A DNA stretch of 29,094 nucleotides, taken from positions 1-29,094 of the forward strand of contig NZ_BPFX01000036.1 in assembly GCF_019655855.1 (NCBI RefSeq). The letters are read 5' to 3'. This stretch comes from Pseudomonas paralcaligenes. GTDB lineage: Bacteria > Pseudomonadota > Gammaproteobacteria > Pseudomonadales > Pseudomonadaceae. Position 1 is the stretch's first letter. Each line of letters starts with the position of its first letter. A program made the position numbers and the translations under genes. Positions 9,241 through 16,558 of this stretch are shown here, piece by piece. The notes beneath the pieces were generated by a model, which was not told the DNA's origin, searched no databases, and was given only the letters and a program-made list of their open reading frames with translations.

Positions 9241-9957
9241 TCAGCCGACGCTACGAATCAGCGTCTGGGAGACCAGCCCCCAGCCATCGATCAGCAGGAA
9301 AAGCATGACCTTCAGCGGCAGTGAGATGGTGATGGGCGGCACCATGATCATGCCGAGCGACATGAGGATGGCCGCGACGATCAGGTCGATGATCAGGAAC
9401 GGCAGGAAGATCATGAAGCCGATCTGGAACGCGATCTTCAACTCGCTGAGCATGAAGGCCGGAATCAGCTTGACCGGCGAGACCTGTTCGGCGCTGGCAG
9501 GCAGCGGCTCCTTGGCGAGGCCGTAGATCAGCCGCAGGTCGTCCTCGTGGGTTTGCCGGATCATGAAGTCGCGCACTGGCTGCCAGGCGCCCTGAGCAGC
9601 CTCCTCCGGGCCGAGTTGGCCGGCCAGGTAGGGCTTGGCCCCAGCATCGTAGGAGCGCTCCAGGGTCGGTGCCATGACGAACAGGGTAAGGAAGGCCGCC
9701 AGCACGATCAGCACGATGTTGGGCGGCGTGGTTTGCAGCCCCAGGGCATGGCGGACGAACGACAGGACCACGATGTTACGGGTGAAGGTGGTCAGCGCAA
9801 TCATCATGAACGGCAGGAAAGACAGTGCCGTCAGCAGGGCAAAGATGCTGATGGGCGAGTCGGCGCCGAACTTCAGGCTCTCCCAGTTGGCCAGTTCGTC
9901 GGCCTGCGCGTAGAGAGGTGCCAGGCATGCAAGCGAGGCGATCAGCAGGCGCTTCAT
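9241..9957 (-). CDS. fliP: Flagellar-type export gate protein FliP
   Basis: A 238-aa inner-membrane component of the type III export gate (the FliP5FliQ4FliR1 complex). It has an N-terminal signal-like sequence (MKRLLIASLACLAPLYAQA) and family-typical membrane segments, including FLPFMMIALTTFTRNIVVLS and the conserved C-terminal block FLIIDLIVAAILMSLGMIMV followed by P-P-x-x-I-S-L-P-L-K. Length is normal for the family. The start overlaps the fliO stop by 4 bp (ATGA), indicating coupled translation. It is separated from fliQR by almost the entire operon, although fliP, fliQ and fliR are usually adjacent. Confidence 0.96.
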   Translation of the reverse strand: MKRLLIASLACLAPLYAQADELANWESLKFGADSPISIFALLTALSFLPFMMIALTTFTRNIVVLSFVRHALGLQTTPPNIVLIVLAAFLTLFVMAPTLERSYDAGAKPYLAGQLGPEEAAQGAWQPVRDFMIRQTHEDDLRLIYGLAKEPLPASAEQVSPVKLIPAFMLSELKIAFQIGFMIFLPFLIIDLIVAAILMSLGMIMVPPITISLPLKVMLFLLIDGWGLVSQTLIRSVG

Positions 9958-10307
9958 GAGGTCGCTCCAGGCTCGCGCTCCGTGCGCTCCAGCGGCGTCA
10001 CGGTGACACCGGTGGCGGACTCGGTGACGAGCAGGCGCTGGCCATCGGCATCGAGCAGGTAGGCACGAGTGCGCGCTGACAGGCGCAGCTCGCGCACGCA
10101 GTGCAACTCCGCAGCCACCACAGCCGCGGGCACGACCAGGCCACGCCGGGAATACCAGCGCAACACGAGATAGACGGCCAACAGCAACAGCACCATGACC
10201 AGCATGGTCTTGATGATGAAAGCCAGCGAGATGGGGTCGTCCTGGCGCAGCGGCAGCGTGCCGGCAGCCACGCCCTGGGCCGTGGCCACAGTGGTTTCTG
10301 CCGTCAC
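9954..10307 (-). CDS. fliO: Flagellar-type biosynthesis protein FliO
   Basis: A 117-aa protein with one strong transmembrane helix at about residues 27-49 (IIKTMLVMVLLLLAVYLVLR), followed by a small cytoplasmic beta domain. FliO proteins of this layout help assemble the FliP ring. Identification rests on the topology, the size and the position between fliN and fliP, the normal order in proteobacterial flagellar clusters. The ATG overlaps the fliN stop by 4 bp and its own stop overlaps the fliP start. Sequence conservation of FliO is low, so context carries much of the weight. Confidence 0.85.
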   Translation of the reverse strand: MTAETTVATAQGVAAGTLPLRQDDPISLAFIIKTMLVMVLLLLAVYLVLRWYSRRGLVVPAAVVAAELHCVRELRLSARTRAYLLDADGQRLLVTESATGVTVTPLERTEREPGATS

Positions 10308-10609
10308 AGGATTTCCGTCAGCTGCAGCCCGAAGTTATCTTCCACGGCCACCAGGTTGCCGCGCGCCACGCGCTTGCCGTCGATGCACAACGAAGCCGGC
10401 TCGGTGACCTGCTCTAGCAGCTTGACCACGTCGCCCGCCTTGAGGGCGAACAGCTGGTCCACGGTCATCTCGGCCGTGCCCAACTCAACCACCAGCCCGA
10501 CCTTGACGTGCTTGATCAGCTCCATGTCGCGGGTGATCAGATTGGGGGACTGGTTGTTGATTTGTTCCCGGACCTCTTCGAGCTCCAGGGTGTCGATGGT
10601 GACGCTCAC
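10304..10609 (-). CDS. fliN: FliN/SctQ-type SpoA-domain C-ring protein
   Basis: A 101-aa protein made almost entirely of one SpoA domain (about 30-100: KVGLVVELGTAEMTVDQLFA, then LKAGDVVKL, ending RGNLVAVEDNFGLQLTEIL). FliN forms the base of the cytoplasmic ring and docks the FliH-FliI export ATPase complex. A GTG start is inferred at 10609 because AAGGAG lies about 10 bp upstream; an ATG just before it opens only a two-codon frame. Length fits FliN or the C-terminal product of SctQ. It lies 12 bp after the fliM/sctQ-like gene. Confidence 0.92.
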   Translation of the reverse strand: MSVTIDTLELEEVREQINNQSPNLITRDMELIKHVKVGLVVELGTAEMTVDQLFALKAGDVVKLLEQVTEPASLCIDGKRVARGNLVAVEDNFGLQLTEIL

Positions 10610-10621
10610 TTCATATGCTCC

Positions 10622-11356
10622 TTACTGCTCATGCGCCGCCAACTGCAGCGCGAGATGTTCGCCTTTGCGGGCGAGATAGCCCTTGGCAACTGCCTGGTTG
10701 TCCCCTGCCACCAGATTCAGCGGCTCCAGGAAATGGGTATCGCCCTGCAGGATGTCGCCAACGCGCAGGCCGTTGGCCTCGCCGACTGTCAGGCTGGAGA
10801 ACGGCAGGCTCACCTTGACCGTCAAGCGGGTCCCGCCGATGGCCTTGGCCCTGGCGACCAGCGGCAGCAACTGTTTGGCTGCCGGCAAGAATCCCGCCAG
10901 CAGGGAGGCGTCCGCCAGTACCAGCAACTGCAGATCGTCGAAGTCGGCACGCAGCAAGAGACGCGCACTCATCGGCAACCCCAGATCGGGTTTCGCGTCC
11001 CGCACAGATACCGCCGATACCGCCAGAGCATCCAGCAGGCCCGCAGCCAGCGCTTGCTGGGCGGCGGCGAGCAGTTGAACGCTGGTCGCGTCCTGTGGCG
11101 CCTCGGTGGCGAAGCGACCGAACACCAGGCGACGCCAGTGGGCAGCGATCCACAGATTGCCCTTGTCGGTCTCCGCCAGTTTCCACTCGCCCTCGGCGAC
11201 CGGAGCAATCACCTCGCCCCCCTCCTCCAGGCATTCGAAAATCATCTTCTCGTCGCCCTGGAAGCACCACTGTTCCCGCCACTGGCGGATCGCCGCAGGC
11301 AATACACGCTCGGCGGCCGCCCTGCGAGTGGCGCCAACAAATCCCAACGCTCTCAT
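10622..11356 (-). CDS. Reduced FliM / SctQ-like C-ring protein
   Basis: A 244-aa protein at the fliM position. The C-terminus (about 178-240, TRLTVKVSLPFSSLTVGEAN to the end) is a SpoA domain. The N-terminus lacks the CheY-binding peptide of FliM (LSQDEIDALL type), and I see no CheC-like middle domain with its GGxG motif. Size and layout therefore resemble SctQ (YscQ/HrcQ) of injectisomes more than a ~320-aa FliM. ATG at 11356 is preferred because GGTGG lies about 8 bp upstream; an in-frame GTG at 11371 has no visible ribosome site. The likely role is a docking pod or ring for the export ATPase without chemotactic switching (inference). It lies directly downstream of flgE. Confidence 0.8.
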   Translation of the reverse strand: MRALGFVGATRRAAAERVLPAAIRQWREQWCFQGDEKMIFECLEEGGEVIAPVAEGEWKLAETDKGNLWIAAHWRRLVFGRFATEAPQDATSVQLLAAAQQALAAGLLDALAVSAVSVRDAKPDLGLPMSARLLLRADFDDLQLLVLADASLLAGFLPAAKQLLPLVARAKAIGGTRLTVKVSLPFSSLTVGEANGLRVGDILQGDTHFLEPLNLVAGDNQAVAKGYLARKGEHLALQLAAHEQ

Positions 11357-11360
11357 CGGC

Positions 11361-12527
11361 TTAACCACCACGTGTACCGTTGTAGAGCTGCTCGATCAGC
11401 TCGTTGGAGACCGTCATCACCCGCGAGCTGGCCTGATAGCCACGCTGGATGATGAGGATGTCGCCGAACTCCTGGGCAAGATCGACGTTGGACAGTTCCA
11501 GGTAACCGCCCTGGATGCGGCCAAAGGGACCCTCGCCCGGACGACCGTAGCTCGGCGGCATCGAGTCGGGTGCACGGTAGAGGGAATTCTCCTTCACGAT
11601 CAGGGCCGTCTCGTCGAAGAAGTCCGCCAGCGCCAACTGGCTGCCATCGCGCTTTTCGCCATTGGAGTAGGTGAATTTGACGACACCCTTCTCGTCGAAG
11701 GCCAACGAGCTGAGGCCCGCTACGGCACTGCCGTCGACCACCTTGGCGCCCAGGGTATGGTTGGGACCGCTGGCCACCTGCGATGCCAGGTTGAAACTGC
11801 CGGGGGTGCCGAAGTCGAGGGTGATCAGTTGCTCCCCCATCGAGAAGCTCAGGCTGTTGAAGCCGGCCTGCGGCGTGCCGTCGGCACCGAAGGTGATAGT
11901 GCCGCTGTGCAGCATGACGCCGGTGCTGTCGAACACCTTGGCCGACCAGCTGTTCGGCGGCGTTGGCAGTTGCTCGAACTCGACGCTGAGGCTGTGGGTG
12001 GCGCCGGAGGCGTCGAAGACCTGGATGTTACTGACCTTGTGCGAAAGCTCGGTGGGGCCGGTACGCGCCAACGTACCGACCATTTCCACGCGGGTGGTCG
12101 GCTTGGGCGGCAGGCTGCGCTGGTCGCTGATGTTGATATCGACCAGTGTGCCGCTCGGGCTGATGCCAGCTACGCGCTTCTGGGACACGGCGTCCACCAG
12201 AAAGCCCTTGCTGTCTATCTGGAACTGTCCGGAGCGGGTGTAGAAAGTCTCGCCGGAATCATCACGCAGCACGAAGTAGCCGGCACCGCTGATGGCCAGA
12301 TCGGTCTGGTTGCCGGTCTGCCTGACGTCGCCCGGCTTGGTGCGGACTTCGGTGCCTGCCACGCTGGAGCCCAGGCCCCGCCCATCCTGGCCACCGACAC
12401 TGCGATAAAAGGTGTCGCTGCCACGGAAGCCCGGCGTGTTCATGTTCGACACGTTGTTGGAAACGTTATCCAGCCCCTTGGAGAAGGTGAACAGTCCGCT
12501 GAGCCCGTTGAAAAATGCCTGGAGCAT
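11361..12527 (-). CDS. flgE: Hook protein FlgE
   Basis: A 388-aa axial protein. The N-terminus carries the rod/hook signature (GLDNVSNNVSNMNTPGFRGS) and the C-terminus ends in the family coiled-coil (FGDILIIQRGYQASSRVMTV then SNELIEQLYNG). The central block includes GAGYFVLRDDSG and FYTRSGQF, conserved in FlgE/FlgF/FlgG. Length is in the normal hook-protein range. A strong Shine-Dalgarno sequence (TAAGGAGGGAGC) precedes the ATG. FlgD lies 9 bp upstream as hook cap. Its presence means the system builds an external tube beyond the outer membrane even though no filament genes are present here. Confidence 0.95.
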   Translation of the reverse strand: MLQAFFNGLSGLFTFSKGLDNVSNNVSNMNTPGFRGSDTFYRSVGGQDGRGLGSSVAGTEVRTKPGDVRQTGNQTDLAISGAGYFVLRDDSGETFYTRSGQFQIDSKGFLVDAVSQKRVAGISPSGTLVDINISDQRSLPPKPTTRVEMVGTLARTGPTELSHKVSNIQVFDASGATHSLSVEFEQLPTPPNSWSAKVFDSTGVMLHSGTITFGADGTPQAGFNSLSFSMGEQLITLDFGTPGSFNLASQVASGPNHTLGAKVVDGSAVAGLSSLAFDEKGVVKFTYSNGEKRDGSQLALADFFDETALIVKENSLYRAPDSMPPSYGRPGEGPFGRIQGGYLELSNVDLAQEFGDILIIQRGYQASSRVMTVSNELIEQLYNGTRGG

Positions 12528-12536
12528 GCTCCCTCC

Positions 12537-12953
12537 TTAAATCCTGACCAGTTTGATCTGCGCCATGCGCACGTCTGTCTGCACCGAACCGTCGGCCTGT
12601 TTCACGCTCAGGAGCGGGCCGCTGGCGGAAAAACTGATGGCCGTGACCGAGCCGATGGTGGAACCACCGCTCTGGTTGGTGACCTCCACCTGGCGCCCGA
12701 GCAGGCCCAGCGACTGGGCGGTTGCATTCATGATCACCAGGTTCTCGCTGTTCTCGTTGCTGACCCGGGTCTGCTCCAGATTGGCGAACTGAGCCATCTG
12801 CGCGAGGAATTCGCGGTTGTCGATGGGCTCCAGCGGGTCCTGGAAGGTCAGCTCGGTGAGAAACAGCTTGATGAAATCTTCCTGCCCCAGTTGGCTCTGG
12901 GTCAGCTCGGATGTCGTCGATGACAGCGCATTGCCGATCGCGTCGATTGCCAT
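12537..12953 (-). CDS. flgD: Hook cap / hook assembly protein FlgD (short form)
   Basis: A 138-aa protein with the conserved FlgD N-terminal block (LGQEDFIKLFLTELTFQDPL then EPIDNREFLAQMAQFANLEQ). This block is needed for export and hook cap assembly. The C-terminal tudor/Ig-like portion of ~220-aa FlgD proteins is largely missing; a compact beta region (about 85-138) remains. An AGGAG motif sits upstream of the ATG. It lies between the fliK-position gene and flgE, consistent with the usual fliK-flgD-flgE order. Confidence 0.93.
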   Translation of the reverse strand: MAIDAIGNALSSTTSELTQSQLGQEDFIKLFLTELTFQDPLEPIDNREFLAQMAQFANLEQTRVSNENSENLVIMNATAQSLGLLGRQVEVTNQSGGSTIGSVTAISFSASGPLLSVKQADGSVQTDVRMAQIKLVRI

Positions 12954-12974
12954 GCAGTCACTCCTGTGTCGTTG

Positions 12975-13634
12975 TCATTGGATCGGCTCGCGGCGCCAGA
13001 CAAGCCGGCCATTGGCCCAGATCTGTCCCAGCGGCTCGCCGGTGTTGTGCAGGAATTGCTGCAGGTCCCTGGCCAGCGTGTTCTGCTCCTCCTCCGAAAG
13101 GTGGAAGTCACGGATGATCACCTCGGTGCCGTCATCCCGCGGCAGCAGCAGAAGCCGACGCTCAGGCCAGCGCTGGGTCAGGAATGCAGCCAGATGTCCC
13201 TGCTCGGGGAGTGGCTTCATGGGGTCCATGGCGGACTGCGGACCTCGCGGCAACGAGAGTGGCGCGGCGGTTTCCGGAGAGCCGCTGGTCGAGCGAAGAA
13301 GCGGATCCGTCCCCCGCAAGGCAACCGCCTCCTGCGCCACAGAGCTCGCTTGTGCCTGGCTCGGCGTCGCCGGAGAAACCGCTCCCACTCCGAACGAGCC
13401 CGGCATATAGGAAAGATGGTGTCCCGCCAACCCTCCCCATACGTAGAGTTCGTCCAGGGGTTGCGGCCGGGGTATCTTGGGCGCTTCGACCTCAGGCGGC
13501 GTCACCTGCGCGACAGGCAGTCCCAGCTTCTTGCCGAAATCCCCGGCTAGGTCCTTGCCCTGCTCCAGCTGCGGAGCCATGGGCTTGGCATCTGGCAGGG
13601 CGAGCCAGAGCGATGCGCCCAGTTTAAGTTCCAT
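12975..13634 (-). CDS. Proline-rich protein at the fliK (hook-length ruler) position
   Basis: A 219-aa protein with a Pro/Ser/Ala-rich, low-complexity N-terminal two-thirds and a more structured C-terminal part (about 155-219, with RWPERRLLLLPRDD and GQIWANGRLVWRRE). The ATG at 13634 overlaps the end of fliJ by 11 bp. FliK and YscP are export-substrate rulers that set hook or needle length and switch specificity through FlhB/SctU. Position and an unstructured Pro-rich N-terminus fit that role. Length is well below typical FliK (400 aa or more), and I do not recognise a FliK C-terminal domain. Function is inferred from context only. Confidence 0.55.
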   Translation of the reverse strand: MELKLGASLWLALPDAKPMAPQLEQGKDLAGDFGKKLGLPVAQVTPPEVEAPKIPRPQPLDELYVWGGLAGHHLSYMPGSFGVGAVSPATPSQAQASSVAQEAVALRGTDPLLRSTSGSPETAAPLSLPRGPQSAMDPMKPLPEQGHLAAFLTQRWPERRLLLLPRDDGTEVIIRDFHLSEEEQNTLARDLQQFLHNTGEPLGQIWANGRLVWRREPIQ

Positions 13635-14082
13635 GCGGATCCCCCGCCTGCTGGGCATCGAAGATATCGATCAGTTCTTGCTGGCTGCGATACCGCTGCA
13701 CGCTCTCCCATGCGCACTCACGGGCCTTCTGCGCGATTCGCTCATCCACGCGGGCCTCGCTGAGCGCCAGCCTGGCGGCTTCGAACTCGCCGCGCGCCTC
13801 GCCTACCCTGGCCTGCTGTTCGGCTACCGCGCCCTGCATGGTCAGCAGGCCTTGCAGGCGCTGCTCATGCAGCAACGGATCAAGCACCAGCCCCTGCTCC
13901 TGCTGATGCTGGTAACGGCTCAGCACCTGCTCATAGTCGTCCCGCCGCTCGCGCAAGACCTCTTGCGATTGCTGCAAGGCCTTGAGTTTACGGGCATGGG
14001 CACGCTCGGTCTTTTCACTCTGCAAGGCGCGCAGCCGCACGATCGCAGTCATCTGGCGAAGGCGCTTCTGTTCAGGCTGCAT
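13624..14082 (-). CDS. fliJ: Flagellar-type export chaperone FliJ
   Basis: A 152-aa, highly charged, almost entirely alpha-helical coiled-coil protein rich in Glu, Arg and Gln (for example LKALQQSQEVLRERRDDYEQ). FliJ is the central stalk of the FliI ATPase and links it to FlhA. Identification rests on the size, the coiled-coil character and the position directly after fliI, overlapping it by 11 bp. The C-terminus overlaps the next gene. Confidence 0.88.
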   Translation of the reverse strand: MQPEQKRLRQMTAIVRLRALQSEKTERAHARKLKALQQSQEVLRERRDDYEQVLSRYQHQQEQGLVLDPLLHEQRLQGLLTMQGAVAEQQARVGEARGEFEAARLALSEARVDERIAQKARECAWESVQRYRSQQELIDIFDAQQAGDPHGT

Positions 14083-15424
14083 GGCCGCTCTCGCTCAGGC
14101 GCTGCGCCAGTCCCTGTGCCGCCTGCCACGAATGTTCGACGGGAACATGCTGGTCGGGAGCCTGCTTGAGCAGATCGTCCAGCTTGGGCTTGAGGGCGAT
14201 CATCCGATCCAGGACGGGGTGCGAGCCACTTTCATAGGCACCCAACTCGATCAGATCGGCGCTCTGCTGGTAGGTACCCAGAGCGCTGCAGATGCGTTCG
14301 ACAGTGTGCTTCTGCTCGGCATCGCGCAGCGCGCCTGCCAGGCGGCTGATGCTGTGCATCACGTCGATGGCCGGCCATTGCCCTCGCGCGGCGATGGCAC
14401 GGCTGAGCACGATGTGACCGTCGAGGATCGCGCGCATGTGGTCGGCGACCGGCTCGTTCATGTCGTCGCCCTCGACCAGCACGGTATACACCCCGGTGAT
14501 GGAGCCCTGCCCCATCAAGGCGCCGGCCCGCTCCATCAGCGGAGGCAGCAGGGAAAAGACCGAAGGCGGATAGCCCCGGCTACCCATGGGCTCGCCGGTG
14601 GCCAGGCCGATCTCGCGCTGGGCCAGCGCGAAGCGGGTGATGGAGTCCATGATCAGCAGCACATGACGCCCCTGAGCACGGAACCATTCGGCAATGGTGG
14701 TGGCGGTATAGGCGGCCTGCCTGCGCAGCACGGCGGGCTGCTCCGCCGCCGCCGCGATGACCACGGCCTTCTTCAGCCCCTCCGGGCCCAGGCTGTCTCG
14801 AATGAAGTCGCCGACCTCCCGCCCGCGCTCGCCGATCAGCGCGATCACGATCACATCGGCCTCGGCGTACTTGCTCATCATGCCGAGCAACGTGCTCTTG
14901 CCGACGCCGCTGCCGGCAAAGATGCCGACGCGCTGGCCGCGCCCCAGGGGAATGAACACATCGACGGCCTTCACCCCGGTCACCAGCGCTTTCTGGATAG
15001 GCGCGCGGTGCAGCGGATTGATAGGCGCGACGAAACGCGGCTTGCGTTGCAACCCCTTCGGCAGGGGCAGGTCGTCCAGTGGTTCGCAGGTGGCATCCAG
15101 CACCCGTCCGAGCAGCGCATCGCCGACGGGAATGCTGGCGGTCTCGCCACGGGCGGTCACCTCGCTGGACAGGCACAGCCCGTCCACTGCGCCATGGGGC
15201 ATGAGCAGCGTCTGGTCGCCTCTCAACCCGACCACTTCGGCGACGACGACGGCGCCACCGCGGGCGGGCATGATATCCACCAGTTCGCCAAGCCTGACAT
15301 CCAGGCCCGTGGCTTCGAGGACCATGCCTTGTATCGCGGTGAGGCGGCCCACTCGCCGACACAGGTCGACCTGGGCGACGCGGGAGAGCGTCAGGCTCTC
15401 AAAGCGCTGCCACATGCTCGCCAC
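14072..15424 (-). CDS. fliI: Flagellar-type export ATPase FliI
   Basis: A 450-aa F1-beta-like ATPase that powers substrate unfolding and export at the cytoplasmic face. It has Walker A GSGVGKST (171-178), Walker B-type VLLIMDS (255-261), the GER motif at 198-200 and the family block MGSRGYPPSVFSLLPPLMER (280-299). Length matches FliI/SctN. The first ATG overlaps the end of fliH by 26 bp; an ATG three codons later is possible. All catalytic motifs are intact, so the export machine is probably active. Confidence 0.96.
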   Translation of the reverse strand: MASMWQRFESLTLSRVAQVDLCRRVGRLTAIQGMVLEATGLDVRLGELVDIMPARGGAVVVAEVVGLRGDQTLLMPHGAVDGLCLSSEVTARGETASIPVGDALLGRVLDATCEPLDDLPLPKGLQRKPRFVAPINPLHRAPIQKALVTGVKAVDVFIPLGRGQRVGIFAGSGVGKSTLLGMMSKYAEADVIVIALIGERGREVGDFIRDSLGPEGLKKAVVIAAAAEQPAVLRRQAAYTATTIAEWFRAQGRHVLLIMDSITRFALAQREIGLATGEPMGSRGYPPSVFSLLPPLMERAGALMGQGSITGVYTVLVEGDDMNEPVADHMRAILDGHIVLSRAIAARGQWPAIDVMHSISRLAGALRDAEQKHTVERICSALGTYQQSADLIELGAYESGSHPVLDRMIALKPKLDDLLKQAPDQHVPVEHSWQAAQGLAQRLSESGHAA

Positions 15425-16151
15425 TCTCCTGCTCCGTTGCCAGCAACACCTGCTTCAGCGCATCCCACTGGGTTTCCAGCCCGGCATCCAGTTGCCCGAC
15501 GCCGAAGTCGATGATGCAACTGCCGACGGCGGCATCGTGATCGACCTGCAATGCGGCCTTCAACGCCGGGTCCGCACTGCTTGCCAGAATGCTGTGGTAG
15601 TCGGCTTCCGCGACGCGAATGTGCAACGGATGATCCAGGCGATACTGCTCCACGGCATGCGTGGCCAGATCGGCCACCAGCACACGCTCGGCAGCATGCC
15701 GCCCAAGCAGACGCAGCACGACGGCAAGGGTCAGGCGCCCTATCACCGGTTCCATCGTCTCGGCCATCCTTCCTCGCTGGGCCTCCAGCTCGCCGATCAG
15801 AGCCTCGAGCTGCGCACGCTGTCGCTCCATGGCTTGCTGCTGGACCTGCATCTGTTCGCTCAGCTTCGCCGACAGTTCCGCCTGCAGCTTCTCCCGGGCA
15901 TCGACCAGCTCAAGCTCGGCAGCCTGCCTGGCCTCGGCCAGAGCTCGAGTCCGGACCTCGTCTTCCAGCACCGCGAGTTCGCCCGCGAATGTCGCCCGCA
16001 GGCTGGCCAGGTCCGGCTGTCGCTGAACGCTGGCAGGGGCATCGGCGAGCTCGGCAGACTGGGCCAACGGCAGACGCCTGGTCCCGAGGCTCCTGGTTTC
16101 CGTGCGTACCACCGCGCCGGCGCTGGATTCAGGTGCGCTCATGCGTGCCAT
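15399..16151 (-). CDS. fliH: Flagellar-type export ATPase regulator FliH
   Basis: A ~250-aa protein. The middle (about 55-140) is a Gln/Glu/Ala-rich coiled coil (LSEQMQVQQQAMERQRAQLE). The C-terminal domain (about 140-250) resembles FliH/SctL (GRLTLAVVLRLLGRHAAERV, with a V-x-S-C-I-I-D-F-G segment). FliH/SctL links the ATPase to the C-ring or pods. It overlaps the fliG-position gene by ~14-23 bp depending on start (ATG at 16142 is equally plausible) and fliI downstream. Sequence identity to FliH versus SctL cannot be judged here. Confidence 0.9.
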   Translation of the reverse strand: MARMSAPESSAGAVVRTETRSLGTRRLPLAQSAELADAPASVQRQPDLASLRATFAGELAVLEDEVRTRALAEARQAAELELVDAREKLQAELSAKLSEQMQVQQQAMERQRAQLEALIGELEAQRGRMAETMEPVIGRLTLAVVLRLLGRHAAERVLVADLATHAVEQYRLDHPLHIRVAEADYHSILASSADPALKAALQVDHDAAVGSCIIDFGVGQLDAGLETQWDALKQVLLATEQESGEHVAAL

Positions 16152-16554
16152 CCCGGGCTTCGAGTTGGGTCTTCAGGTGCTGCAGCAACGCGGGCGGCAA
16201 CACCTCATCGGCGAACTGCTTGTGCCACTTGAGCAAGCCGGGTTTGCTGCCATCCAGATACGAACGCCGAAGCTCCGGCGCCAGCGACTGCAGAGCGAGC
16301 GCCAGCCAAAATGGCGGCGCCTCGCTGTGCAGCGGGCCACTGGGGAGAGCAGCCTGCGGCGAGCCGTGCTCCGCGTCGTTCATCACCGCCTCGACGATCG
16401 TCGGATCGGCCGCCAGGCCGAGCAGATTGATGTCCTGCAGCAGCTCTTCCAATTGCCGGCGCTCGTCAGGCCCCAGCTGACGCAGTATCCAGTCCCGGTC
16501 CTCGTGGTGTACGCAGGCCAGGCGGATGGCGAGTTTGCGCAGAGAAAGGCTCAT
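16129..16554 (-). CDS. Small protein at the fliG position (reduced FliG or SctK-like adaptor)
   Basis: A 141-aa protein between fliF and fliH, 4 bp after fliF. The N-terminus (LRKLAIRLACVHHEDRDWIL then RQLGPDERRQLEELLQDI) is helical and vaguely like an armadillo-type FliG segment. The C-terminal half contains a Trp-containing helix (SKPGLLKWHKQFADEVLPPA). Normal FliG is ~330 aa with a C-terminal torque domain carrying charged residues that contact MotA; that domain is absent. In injectisomes this slot holds SctK, which joins the sorting platform to the inner ring. I cannot prove homology to either. The frame is intact with normal operon spacing, so it does not look like a decaying gene. Confidence 0.65.
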   Translation of the reverse strand: MSLSLRKLAIRLACVHHEDRDWILRQLGPDERRQLEELLQDINLLGLAADPTIVEAVMNDAEHGSPQAALPSGPLHSEAPPFWLALALQSLAPELRRSYLDGSKPGLLKWHKQFADEVLPPALLQHLKTQLEARDGTHERT

Positions 16555-16558
16555 CGGG

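Noticed and set aside
11106..12923. 605-codon plus-strand frame opposite flgE and flgD
   Set aside because: It is an antisense shadow of GC-rich real genes. The minus strand encodes clear FlgE and FlgD motifs; the plus-strand product has no recognisable domain.
12975..13658. Start of the FliK-position gene at 13658
   Set aside because: The longer N-terminus lies inside fliJ. ATG 13634 starts a more sensible protein and forms a short overlap with fliJ.
13982..15514. 510-codon plus-strand frame opposite fliI
   Set aside because: The minus strand encodes FliI with intact Walker motifs; the opposing frame is His/Gln/Asp-rich, typical of antisense reads of GC-rich genes.
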